Source: Paludibacteraceae bacterium
GTDB lineage: Bacteria > Bacteroidota > Bacteroidia > Bacteroidales > Paludibacteraceae
DNA: 64,000 bases
NCBI GenBank assembly: GCA_017461505.1
Contig: JAFTXV010000005.1
Span: 54,523 to 118,522 of the forward strand
Direction of reading: 5' to 3'
Shown here: piece after piece, positions 24,770 through 33,051 of the stretch
Position numbering within the stretch: the stretch's first letter is position 1
How the letters are laid out: each line of letters starts with the position of its first letter
Notes under the pieces: model-generated
The model's database searches: none
What the model saw: only the letters and a program-made list of their open reading frames with translations
What the model was told of the DNA's origin: nothing
Position numbers and translations under genes: made by a program

Positions 24770-24796
24770 AAAAATGGAGCAATTGCTCCATTTTTA
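24770..24796 (-). terminator. Terminator of the GHL10 gene
   Basis: A perfect palindrome with core TGGAGCAATTGCTCCA flanked by A- and T-runs on both sides. It lies 15 bp after the stop of the minus-strand GHL10 gene and before rmuC; it would work in either direction. Confidence 0.8.
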
Positions 24797-24810
24797 GTTC
24801 GTTAATTAAA

Positions 24811-26001
24811 TTATTTTCTTGGAGCAGGTACGTAGGTAGGATAGAAAACTTGCTTTAGGCTATCCGTGAGATGGCAACGATTGTTTACCAAATCGCAGGC
24901 ACGGAAGTAACATTCGCCTGTGATACCTGGGATAGTGCGATTGAGACGCAATTGGCGGCAAATCTCATTTCCTTCACGCCAGGCAGCAGCACCTTTTTCT
25001 TCACCTAAGTGGAATGGAGCCATACCGATATATACCTTGCAAGTTTCACTTGCGTGTTGTGCCCACCAATATGCCAATGTTTTATAATCAGCCACTTTCT
25101 TACCAATTTCCCAATAGAGTTGGGGTACTACATAGTCGATCCAACCTTTTTCCATCCAGAGGAGGATATCTGCATAAAGTTGATCGTAGTTTTGCAGACC
25201 ATTAGTTTCGCTACCGCGTGGGTCGTTGGCTTTGTTGCGCCAAATACCGAATGGTGAGATTCCAAATTCTACGTTAGGTTTTATGCTGTTGATGGTGTTA
25301 TGTACTGCTTCAATAGCAAGGTTTACGTTGTTACGACGCCAATCACCGATGTTACTAAAACCACGAGAATCCTTTGCAAATGCCTCTGCATCAGGAAAAT
25401 CCTCGCCAGAAATAGGATAAGGATAGAAATAGTCGTCCATATGAATAGCTTGGATATCGTAGCGAGTTACAAGGTCTGCTACTACCTTGCATAGAAAATC
25501 ACGTGTTTCCTGCAAGTGAGGTGCATAGTACCATTGTTTGCCATATTTCACAAACCATTCTGGGTGTTGGTTGTACATATGAGTTGGTGCAAGTTTCTCA
25601 ATGTCCATAGCAGGAATCGTCACACGATATGGGTTGATCCACACGTGTACATCGATGCCACGTTTGTGTGCTTCTGTACACACAAATTCCAAAGGATCAT
25701 ATGTGGCAGCTTGGCCTTGTTTGCCAGTCAGCCAATGACTCCATGGCTCTAATTCCGATGGATACAATGCATCAGCTGTAGGACGCACTTGAAATACCAC
25801 GGCGTTAAGATGCATAGCCTGAAAGGCGTCCAACATAGCAATCATTTCAGATTTCTGCTGCTCGCAATTGCCAATAGCCGCTTTACTTGGCCAATCGATA
25901 TTGGCCACCGTACTAATCCATGCAGCGCGGAAATATGGTTCTGTAGCATTACATAGCACTACAATCATCACAAATAATGATGTCAATAGAGATTTTTTCA
26001 T
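24811..26001 (-). CDS. GHL10 family glycoside hydrolase-like protein
   Basis: A signal peptide (LLTSLFVMIVVLCNAT) precedes a TIM-barrel domain of the GHL10 type (formerly DUF187): YFRAAWISTVANIDWPS, VVFQVRPTADALYPS, HVWINPYRVT, IHMDDYFYP and VEFGISPFGIWRN. The 396 residues match family size. Relatives cleave denuded or modified peptidoglycan or glycans in the periplasm. Acidic residues in the HMDDYFYP strand end are likely catalytic or metal-binding. It is followed by its own terminator. Confidence 0.9.
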   Translation of the reverse strand: MKKSLLTSLFVMIVVLCNATEPYFRAAWISTVANIDWPSKAAIGNCEQQKSEMIAMLDAFQAMHLNAVVFQVRPTADALYPSELEPWSHWLTGKQGQAATYDPLEFVCTEAHKRGIDVHVWINPYRVTIPAMDIEKLAPTHMYNQHPEWFVKYGKQWYYAPHLQETRDFLCKVVADLVTRYDIQAIHMDDYFYPYPISGEDFPDAEAFAKDSRGFSNIGDWRRNNVNLAIEAVHNTINSIKPNVEFGISPFGIWRNKANDPRGSETNGLQNYDQLYADILLWMEKGWIDYVVPQLYWEIGKKVADYKTLAYWWAQHASETCKVYIGMAPFHLGEEKGAAAWREGNEICRQLRLNRTIPGITGECYFRACDLVNNRCHLTDSLKQVFYPTYVPAPRK

Positions 26002-26055
26002 GAGAGTATATGATTTTGGGATTAATTTTTATTCCTAATAATTCATGATTCACAA

Positions 26056-26910
26056 TTAGAATAGTCGCTGTGCGAAGATAGTAAGATAATCCATCCAATT
26101 CTCCCACGTGTGTCCCCCTTCAGACTCGTGGTATTCATATGGATATTGTTTCTCATCTAGGTATTGGCGATATACTACATTGTCTTGGTAGAGAAAATCA
26201 TCCGCGCCGCAGGCAATCCAGTATAATTGTGGTGGATTGGCGAATTGCTGTTGCAGCAGAATCTCTGTTTGGTTGTACGCAGGCTTATCGGATAATGCCA
26301 AAGCACTAATCTCTATCGCACGTTCTGAGTGAGGTTGTTTCGTATGTGGCACATACAACGCAGAAAATATACCTACATAGTCAAACGCTTGGTTCAGCAA
26401 TGCTGCCGTGTGCATCGTGTGAAAACCGCCCATTGATAAGCCAGCAATCGCTCTGTGTTGCTTATCTGTTAGGGTGCGATAATGCGATTCGGTCCATGCA
26501 ATGAGTCGGCTGAAATTTTCTTCGAAGGTGCTCTCCATCCAGAGTCGTGTCTCATTAGGGTAATGTTTGCCCGTTTGCTCTAGGTATCCATTAGGCATTA
26601 CTACAATCATTGGTTTGCATAACTTGTTAGTAATCAATGAATCTAGTAGCGCTTTGGCACGACCTTTGGTAATCCATCCGGTTTCATCATCTCCACTTCC
26701 ATGTAATAGGTATAACACGGGGTATTTTTCTTTGGAACTCGCATATCCTTCTGGCAGATATACGGATACGCCAGATTCGCCCATACTAGAAGGATAAGAA
26801 GTAACCACAACTTGACTAGGGGCGTTTGTTGGTTTAACTTTTGGACAACATCCAGTGCACGATGCCACCAACAATGCAAGTGCGAAGATGTTCAAAAAAA
26901 TGCTCTTCAT
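26056..26910 (-). CDS. Esterase-family lipoprotein (feruloyl esterase-like)
   Basis: A lipoprotein signal with lipobox LLVASC (Cys ~18, then TGCCPK) precedes an esterase-D/feruloyl-esterase fold. Visible are YPVLYLLHGSGDDETGW, the nucleophile in AGLSMGGFHT (about residue 148), an acid in CGADDFLY near 230 and the histidine in GGHTWENW near 265. The length (284) is typical. It is probably surface- or periplasm-anchored and releases acyl or feruloyl groups from plant polysaccharide; the substrate is inferred only from family. It has its own promoter at 26954. Confidence 0.88.
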   Translation of the reverse strand: MKSIFLNIFALALLVASCTGCCPKVKPTNAPSQVVVTSYPSSMGESGVSVYLPEGYASSKEKYPVLYLLHGSGDDETGWITKGRAKALLDSLITNKLCKPMIVVMPNGYLEQTGKHYPNETRLWMESTFEENFSRLIAWTESHYRTLTDKQHRAIAGLSMGGFHTMHTAALLNQAFDYVGIFSALYVPHTKQPHSERAIEISALALSDKPAYNQTEILLQQQFANPPQLYWIACGADDFLYQDNVVYRQYLDEKQYPYEYHESEGGHTWENWMDYLTIFAQRLF

Positions 26911-26953
26911 GTTATTTTTGTATTAGTTGTTATTATACATCAATAAATCGCTG

Positions 26954-26984
26954 CAAAGGTAAGAAAAAAAAAATAATCTCGCAA
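26954..26984 (-). promoter_or_regulatory. Promoter of esterase gene
   Basis: Minus strand TTG (26984-26982), N20, TACCTTTG (26961-26954), 44 bp before the ATG at 26910. Confidence 0.75.
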
Positions 26985-27033
26985 GAAAAACAACTATAAA
27001 ATATCCATACTGAGTGAAAAAATAGCAAAGAAC

Positions 27034-27064
27034 TTGCGTGTATGGAATATTTTTTGTACATTTG
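27034..27064 (+). promoter_or_regulatory. Promoter of membrane histidine kinase
   Basis: TTG (27034-27036), N20, TACATTTG (27057-27064). The element ends 4 bp before the GTG at 27069, so the mRNA should have almost no leader. Confidence 0.75.
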
Positions 27065-27068
27065 CAGC

Positions 27069-29267
27069 GTGAAATGGATAAACTATATATGGTTTGCTAT
27101 TTTATTGCTAGTGCTATCATCCTGCGATTCTCTCACTCGGGATGGTGCTCGCATGCAGAAGACGTTGCACGAGCAGCAGCGGCGTGCTGAATCTTTGCTC
27201 TCACATGTGATTGAGGCCTTGGATACGCATAATTTTGATTCGTTGGAGCATTATACCCACAATGCAGATGATGTCATCCTGTATGTATATAGGGGGCAAC
27301 AGTTGGTATATTGGACTGGCTCATGGTTGAGTTCTCTGCGCTATCCGTTGCGTAATGTATATGATGTGTGGCAATTTGCATATTGGGATAATGCGTGGGG
27401 CGTGTGCAAACGCGTGCGAGCTGGAGATGTGCGCATATTGGCGGTTATACCTATAAAATATAACTATCAAGTAACATCTGAGAATCTGCATAATACTTTC
27501 ATTCTTCCGTTCAAGGGTGATGAGCAATGGCATTTGTCATTGCGTCAAGACCATACAGGTGCTAATTACCCCATTTATTCGTACACGGGCGAGTATTTGT
27601 TCTCGGTGGTAGCATCTGCCAATAGTACACCGCATAGCAAAGTGCGTATCGAAAACTTCTCCTATCAAGCTATTTTAGCATCCGAGAAGCATGACCATGT
27701 TACTCGCAACAAGATATATGTGTACTACGGTTTTGCTATCTTGGTGGTGGGTGCATTGTTGGTGTTTGCTCTTGTGCGTATCATTAAGAGTAGAGGCGTG
27801 CAGCGCTTGTCGTTGGCGGGACGTTTGCAGTTGGTCTTGACGCCAGTGATGATGTTGGTGTTGGCATCTATTTTCCTCTTGTCGGTGATACACATTCGTG
27901 AGGTCTTTGTAGCGCGTCAGCGGGATAATCTGCAAGAAAAAGCAAAGTATATCCAGCAGGCATTGCAAAATATGTACTATTGGGATTTAGGATTAAGTCA
28001 GGCCAATAGTAATGCACTGAATATTGATCTGCGTGACATCAGTTTTGTCTTTGAAACCGATATCCACGTTTATGATTTGAATGGTCAGTTGCTAGGTAGT
28101 TCAACTCCACAGATCTTTGATTATGGAATAGTCTCACATTCGATTGCTCCAGAAGCATTCTTCGCGGATGATCCAACATTGGTGCAATACGAACAGATAG
28201 GTGATATGCGCTACTTGTCGGCATACACCGAGTTCGTGAATGGTAGTTTCACCCGCATTGGTTATATCGCGGTTCCTAGTTTTATATCCCAAAATGAAAT
28301 GAATGCGGATGTGGAAGAGTTCGTGATGCGTATATTGCCGCTGTATATCATACTATTATTGCTATCTATTCTTGTCGTATGGTTGTTTGCTCGTGGTGTG
28401 TCAGCACCATTGAGAGCGATCACATTGCAGTTGAAGAACTATCGTCTCGGAGGAAAAAGCAAGCATATATCTTATGCTTTTCAGGATGAGGTAGGCGACC
28501 TCTTGTGCCACTATAATCGAATGATGGATGCGTTATCTGAATCGATTGATAAGTTGGCTCGTTCCGAACGTGAGGGGGCGTGGCGTACCATGGCAAGACA
28601 AGTGGCGCACGAGATTAATAATCCATTGACTGCGATGAAACTTACCCTCCAGCAGTTGCAACGCCGCAAGGGCAGCGAGCAGTTCAATGATTATTTTGAT
28701 CGTTCCACCAAACTGCTTATTGAACAAATCGATAACCTTGGCACAATAGCCACATCCTTCTCGTCATTCGTTAAAATGCCTGATGTAAAGCCAGTTGCGA
28801 TGGATATTGCTGCCAAGTTGAGTGCGTTTATTACCTTGCTCAAGAATAATTCATCCAACATCCCTATTCGTTATATCGGTCCAGAAAGCGGAAAGATGGT
28901 GATGGCGGATGCAGAGCAGATAATCCAGGTATTCACCAATATCGCTCGCAATGCCATTCAAGCCATGACTGGGCAGGAGAATGGCGACCTGATAATCATC
29001 CTCAAAGCAGTGCTCAATGACCAACGCACAGCCTTGGGCTTGTCAGAGGATGCAGAATGGGTGGAGATATCCTTCTCAGACAACGGGCCAGGTATTCCAA
29101 AGGATATTCAGGACAAAGTGTTTATCCCTAATTTTACGACCAAAAACACAGGAGCAGGATTGGGATTAGCCATATCCAAGAATATTGTAGAGGGCAGTGG
29201 GGGTAAAATTACCTTCCGTTCTTCAGAAAAAGGTACGATATTTTTTGTGTATTTGCGAAAAAAGTAG
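27069..29267 (+). CDS. Multi-domain membrane sensor histidine kinase
   Basis: I chose GTG 27069: the in-frame ATG at 27042 lies upstream of the promoter's -7 element, and from the GTG the protein opens with a lipoprotein-like signal, FAILLLVLSSC. The 732 residues contain an outer domain, a helix near 225-245, another near 262-285, a second outer domain, a helix near 425-445, HAMP, a dimerisation domain with phospho-accepting His514 in QVAHEINNPL, and an ATPase domain (NIARNAIQA, DNGPGIP, GAGLGLAI). It is NtrB/AtoS-like in its kinase half. No response regulator adjoins it, so its partner is elsewhere, perhaps the NtrC-type regulator at 57218. Confidence 0.88.
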   Translation: MKWINYIWFAILLLVLSSCDSLTRDGARMQKTLHEQQRRAESLLSHVIEALDTHNFDSLEHYTHNADDVILYVYRGQQLVYWTGSWLSSLRYPLRNVYDVWQFAYWDNAWGVCKRVRAGDVRILAVIPIKYNYQVTSENLHNTFILPFKGDEQWHLSLRQDHTGANYPIYSYTGEYLFSVVASANSTPHSKVRIENFSYQAILASEKHDHVTRNKIYVYYGFAILVVGALLVFALVRIIKSRGVQRLSLAGRLQLVLTPVMMLVLASIFLLSVIHIREVFVARQRDNLQEKAKYIQQALQNMYYWDLGLSQANSNALNIDLRDISFVFETDIHVYDLNGQLLGSSTPQIFDYGIVSHSIAPEAFFADDPTLVQYEQIGDMRYLSAYTEFVNGSFTRIGYIAVPSFISQNEMNADVEEFVMRILPLYIILLLLSILVVWLFARGVSAPLRAITLQLKNYRLGGKSKHISYAFQDEVGDLLCHYNRMMDALSESIDKLARSEREGAWRTMARQVAHEINNPLTAMKLTLQQLQRRKGSEQFNDYFDRSTKLLIEQIDNLGTIATSFSSFVKMPDVKPVAMDIAAKLSAFITLLKNNSSNIPIRYIGPESGKMVMADAEQIIQVFTNIARNAIQAMTGQENGDLIIILKAVLNDQRTALGLSEDAEWVEISFSDNGPGIPKDIQDKVFIPNFTTKNTGAGLGLAISKNIVEGSGGKITFRSSEKGTIFFVYLRKK

Positions 29268-29275
29268 TAACTTTG
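29245..29275 (+). promoter_or_regulatory. Promoter of gdhA
   Basis: TTG (29245-29247), N20, TAACTTTG (29268-29275). It overlaps the last codons of the kinase gene. Confidence 0.75.
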
Positions 29276-29330
29276 CAGCGGGAAATGAAAATTCAAACAA
29301 AACAACCATATTAATTAAAATTTAATTACA

Positions 29331-30674
29331 ATGAAAACCGAATTAATCATGCAGCATCTTGCTGCAAAGCATCCAGGCGAGGCAGAGTACTTGCAAGCCG
29401 TACAAGAAGTATTGGAGTCTATCGAGGAGGTTTACAATCAACATCCTGAGTATGAGAAGGCTAAGATCGTAGAGCGTATGGTAGAGCCTGATCGTATTTT
29501 TACTTTCCGCGTGACTTGGGTAGATGATCAAGGCGAGGTACAAACCAACCTTGGTTACCGCGTGCAGTTCAATTCAGCGATTGGCCCTTACAAAGGCGGA
29601 TTGCGTTTCCATAAGGCTGTTAATCCATCCATGCTTAAGTTCTTGGGCTTTGAGCAAACTTTCAAAAACGCTCTCACTACTCTTCCTATGGGCGGTGCAA
29701 AGGGTGGTTCTGACTTCGATCCTGTTGGCAAGTCTGATGCAGAGATTATGCGTTTCTGCCAAGCATTTATGCTCGAACTGTGGCGCAATATTGGCGTAGA
29801 TACCGACGTTCCTGCAGGTGACGTTGGCGTGGGCGGTCGTGAGATCGGTTTCCTCAATGGTATGTATCAAAAGCTCGCACGCGAGTATCATACGGGTGTC
29901 CTCACAGGCAAGGGTATGACATGGGGTGGCTCTATCCTCCGTCCAGAGGCTACTGGCTACGGCGCACTTTATTTCACAGAGCATCTTCTTGCGCAAGCAG
30001 GTAAGAATATCCAAGGTAAGACTGTAGCGTTGTCTGGTTTTGGTAACGTAGCTTGGGGCGCTGCTCAAAAGGCTACTGAGCTTGGTGCCAAAGTGGTAGC
30101 TATTTCTGGTCCTGACGGCGTATGTGCTATACCAGAGGGTATCACAGCAGAGATGATTGATTATATGTTGGTTATGCGCGCAAGCAACCGCAATAAGGTG
30201 CAAGATATGGCGGACAAATTCCCTGCACAAGCCTTCTTCACAGCAGGCAAGAAAGCATGGTCAGTTCCTTGCGATATTGCTCTTCCATGTGCTTTCCAAA
30301 ACGAGCTTAGCGAAGACGATGCTAAGGAATTGAAGGCCAATGGCTGCTGGTGCTGCTGCGAGGTTAGTAACATGGGTTGCCAACCTGGCGCTATCCACTA
30401 CTTCCAAAATAATGGCGTGCTCTTTGCTCCTGGTAAAGCTGTCAACGCAGGTGGTGTGGCTACATCAGGCTTAGAGATGACTCAAAACTGCGAGCACCTC
30501 AGTTGGACTGCACAAGAGGTAGATACTCGTCTCCACCAAATTATGCAATCTATCCACGAGCAATGTGTGAAGTTTGGTAAACAAGCTGATGGCTCAATCG
30601 ACTACGTAAAGGGTGCTAACATCGCTGGCTTCATGAAGGTAGCTCAAGCTATGTTGGAGCAAGGTATCATCTAA
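29331..30674 (+). CDS. gdhA: Glutamate dehydrogenase (NADP-type)
   Basis: GdhA interconverts 2-oxoglutarate plus ammonia and glutamate, the main ammonium assimilation step in many gut Bacteroidales. The 447 residues match the hexameric NADP-type enzyme. GPYKGGLRFH, LPMGGAKGGSDFDP (catalytic Lys) and PAGDVGVGGREIGF are invariant motifs, and the dinucleotide fold has SGFGNVAWGAA. Its own promoter overlaps the end of the kinase gene, and a strong terminator follows at 30735. Codon use is regular, as in a highly expressed gene. Confidence 0.97.
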   Translation: MKTELIMQHLAAKHPGEAEYLQAVQEVLESIEEVYNQHPEYEKAKIVERMVEPDRIFTFRVTWVDDQGEVQTNLGYRVQFNSAIGPYKGGLRFHKAVNPSMLKFLGFEQTFKNALTTLPMGGAKGGSDFDPVGKSDAEIMRFCQAFMLELWRNIGVDTDVPAGDVGVGGREIGFLNGMYQKLAREYHTGVLTGKGMTWGGSILRPEATGYGALYFTEHLLAQAGKNIQGKTVALSGFGNVAWGAAQKATELGAKVVAISGPDGVCAIPEGITAEMIDYMLVMRASNRNKVQDMADKFPAQAFFTAGKKAWSVPCDIALPCAFQNELSEDDAKELKANGCWCCCEVSNMGCQPGAIHYFQNNGVLFAPGKAVNAGGVATSGLEMTQNCEHLSWTAQEVDTRLHQIMQSIHEQCVKFGKQADGSIDYVKGANIAGFMKVAQAMLEQGII

Positions 30675-30734
30675 TCCTACTTATAACTATAGTTATAACT
30701 TATAGTTCATAACTCATAGTTTATACCTAAAAAA

Positions 30735-30755
30735 GCCTCGAGTCAGACTCGAGGC
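30735..30755. terminator. Bidirectional terminator between gdhA and rubredoxin
   Basis: The stem GCCTCGAGTC/GACTCGAGGC is perfect, with A6 before and T5 after. It serves gdhA on the plus strand and the convergent rubredoxin gene on the minus strand. Confidence 0.92.
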
Positions 30756-30763
30756 TTTTTGCA

Positions 30764-30925
30764 TTATTCCGCTGCGGAAAATTCATCTTTTCCAACGCCA
30801 CATAATGGGCAAACAAAATCTGCGGGTACATCTTCCCATGCGGTTCCTGGAGCAATACCTGCGTCTTCTACACCTACTGCTGGGTCATACTCCCAACCAC
30901 ATACATCACAAATGTATTTTTTCAT
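30764..30925 (-). CDS. Rubredoxin
   Basis: A 53-residue protein read from ATG 30925. It begins [18 protein letters not shown] and has the second iron site [13 protein letters not shown], so the four cysteines (6, 9, 39, 42) form the classical Fe(Cys)4 centre. Rubredoxin is a small one-electron carrier, in anaerobes often feeding rubrerythrin or flavodiiron proteins that remove peroxide and oxygen. It shares a terminator with the convergent gdhA. No partner enzyme is adjacent. Confidence 0.96.
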   Translation of the reverse strand: MKKYICDVCGWEYDPAVGVEDAGIAPGTAWEDVPADFVCPLCGVGKDEFSAAE

Positions 30926-30995
30926 ATTTCAAAAGTTTTAGTCGTTAATAAATGTTCTGTCACTCCTTTCACTACAAAAACTATGCCATTCTTCC

Positions 30996-31107
30996 CCTTT
31001 CGCCTTTAACCTTTAACCTTTAACCTCTAACCTTTAACCTCTAACCTCTCGCCTTTAACCTCTAACCTCTAACCTCTAACCTCTAACCTCTAACCTCTCA
31101 CCTTTCT
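30996..31107. repeat. 7-bp tandem repeat array, 16 units
   Basis: Sixteen heptamers of the form CCTYTMR, mostly CCTTTAA and CCTCTAA with CCTTTCG, CCTCTCG and CCTCTCA variants. It is the largest block in the 359-bp gap between rubredoxin and dnaX. The rest of the gap holds an 11-bp array (31121-31175) and the dnaX promoter; I see no other gene there. Confidence 0.92.
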
Positions 31108-31120
31108 CTTACCTTTACTT

Positions 31121-31175
31121 AGTGATTAGTTAGTGATTAGTTAGTGATTAGTTAGTGATTAGTTAGTGATTAAGC
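31121..31175. repeat. 11-bp tandem repeat array, 5 units
   Basis: Four exact copies of AGTGATTAGTT and a fifth, AGTGATTAAGC, set 13 bp after the heptamer array. Confidence 0.92.
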
Positions 31176-31236
31176 AGTCTTTACAATAGGATTACCATAA
31201 TATCAAACTACTAAACTTCAAACTCTAATCAAAAAT

Positions 31237-31267
31237 TTGCATATATCGCTTTTTTTTACTACCTTTG
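31237..31267 (+). promoter_or_regulatory. Promoter of dnaX
   Basis: TTG (31237-31239), N20, TACCTTTG (31260-31267); ATG at 31285. Confidence 0.78.
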
Positions 31268-31284
31268 CGCGTTAATTGTGTACT

Positions 31285-33021
31285 ATGGAGAATTATATCG
31301 TATCAGCAAGAAAGTATCGTCCTACGACTTTCGAGAGTGTGGTCGGTCAGGAAGCGCTCACGCAGACATTGCGTAACGCTATACGTACCAACCACTTAGC
31401 GCATGCTTACCTCTTCTGTGGACCACGCGGAGTGGGTAAAACAACATGTGCGCGTATCTTTGCAAAAACCATCAACTGTTTGACTCCAACAGCGGAGAAT
31501 GATGCATGTAATCAATGTGAATCTTGTGTAGCATTCAACGAACAACGTTCGTTTAATATCCACGAATTGGATGCTGCATCCAACAACTCTGTGGATGACA
31601 TTCGTTCACTCATTGACCAAGTGCGTATTCCGCCGCAGATTGGTAAGTATAGTGTGTATATCATTGATGAGGTACACATGCTTTCTCAAGGTGCGTTCAA
31701 TGCGCTGCTGAAGACGTTGGAGGAGCCACCTTCATATGCTATCTTTATCTTGGCAACAACCGAAAAGCACAAGGTGTTGCCTACCATCTTAAGCCGTTGT
31801 CAGGTATATGACTTCAGCCGTATCACGGTGGCGGATACTATTCACCACTTGCAATATGTAGCTCAGCAAGAGGGTATCAACGCAAGCGAAGAGGCACTCA
31901 ACGTGGTGGCTCAAAAAGCGGACGGCGGTATGCGTGACGCGCTGAGTATCTTCGATCAGTTGGTGTCGTTCTGCGGAACAACTATCACTTATGAGCAGGC
32001 GATTGCGGTGTTGAATGTGCTAGATGCGGATTATTATTTCCGCTTGGTGGATGCTGCATTGGCGGGCAATGTGAGTGATGCCTTGTTATTGCTCAACGAG
32101 GTGTTGGTAAAAGGTTTTGATGCTGGCAATTTCGTCACGGGCTTTGCTCAACACTTGCGCGATGTGTTGGTGAGCAAAGATATGGCTACGATACAACTGC
32201 TTGAGACATCTGACACAATACGTCAGCACTATCAAGAGCAGGCACAACGTTGCAACGCAAAGTGGCTCTTCAATGCATTGGATGTGATGAATACTTGCGA
32301 CATCCAATACCGCACTGCAAAAAACAAACGTTTGACCGTAGAGCTCGCATTGGTCAAGTTGTGTCGACTAACTGAGCCAACTGAAGCGATGCCTATGCAG
32401 AAGACTTCTGCACCTGTCAAGCAACCGGTTCAGACTAGTCCTGCTGTCGCTTCTACACCACGTCCAACCGCTGCACCTGCAACCACTCCTAGCCCAACTG
32501 TTAATGTAAATACACCGAAACCTGCGACCACGAAACCTGCTACGGCAATGCCATCCTTGGGAGCGATGCCATCTTTAGGTAACTTGGGTATGGTTGGTCA
32601 GGCTACTCCAACTACTCCGACTAGTCCGACTGCACCACCTGCTACTAACACGCAGCGAAACAACCCTTTTACGGCTGACCAACTCGTTGACGCGTGGGTT
32701 GGTCTGAGCAAACACTTCAAGAAAGAAGAGCGTCTGTTGGCGATGTTGTCAGCATGCCAACCTGTACTGGTCAATCCTGAATTATGCCGAATCACAGTTG
32801 CTAACCCTTGGCAAAAACAAGAGTTCGCACGCTTCGGCAAGCAGGTGATGGATATAGTGCGTGATACGCTACAAAACGACTTGCTAAAATTGCAAGTGGA
32901 TGTAGCGGAATATGACCGAAGCAAAAAAGCATATACTGCTTCTGAGAAATACAAATTACTTGCAGCGCAGAATCCCCATTTGACGGAATTGAAGACAAGA
33001 TTAAACTTACAATTAGAGTAA
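31285..33021 (+). CDS. dnaX: DNA polymerase III gamma/tau subunit
   Basis: DnaX is the clamp-loader ATPase. From ATG 31285 (578 residues) it shows RKYRPTTFESVVGQ, Walker A in GPRGVGKTTCARIF, a four-cysteine zinc site (CLTPTAENDACNQCESC), Walker B IIDEVHML and sensor LSRCQVYDF. A Pro/Thr/Ala-rich linker (residues ~375-455) leads to a C-terminal domain (VDAWVGLSKHFKKEERL) typical of tau in Bacteroidota, so a full-length tau-like product is expected. I see no clear slippery sequence for a gamma product. It has its own promoter. Confidence 0.95.
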   Translation: MENYIVSARKYRPTTFESVVGQEALTQTLRNAIRTNHLAHAYLFCGPRGVGKTTCARIFAKTINCLTPTAENDACNQCESCVAFNEQRSFNIHELDAASNNSVDDIRSLIDQVRIPPQIGKYSVYIIDEVHMLSQGAFNALLKTLEEPPSYAIFILATTEKHKVLPTILSRCQVYDFSRITVADTIHHLQYVAQQEGINASEEALNVVAQKADGGMRDALSIFDQLVSFCGTTITYEQAIAVLNVLDADYYFRLVDAALAGNVSDALLLLNEVLVKGFDAGNFVTGFAQHLRDVLVSKDMATIQLLETSDTIRQHYQEQAQRCNAKWLFNALDVMNTCDIQYRTAKNKRLTVELALVKLCRLTEPTEAMPMQKTSAPVKQPVQTSPAVASTPRPTAAPATTPSPTVNVNTPKPATTKPATAMPSLGAMPSLGNLGMVGQATPTTPTSPTAPPATNTQRNNPFTADQLVDAWVGLSKHFKKEERLLAMLSACQPVLVNPELCRITVANPWQKQEFARFGKQVMDIVRDTLQNDLLKLQVDVAEYDRSKKAYTASEKYKLLAAQNPHLTELKTRLNLQLE

Positions 33022-33051
33022 AGTTGAACGATGAGTAATAAGTGATAAGTT

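Noticed and set aside
27042-27068. ATG 27042 as the kinase start
   Set aside because: It lies upstream of the -7 element and spoils the signal peptide.
30996-31175. CRISPR array
   Set aside because: The units are 7 and 11 bp with no spacers and no cas genes are present.
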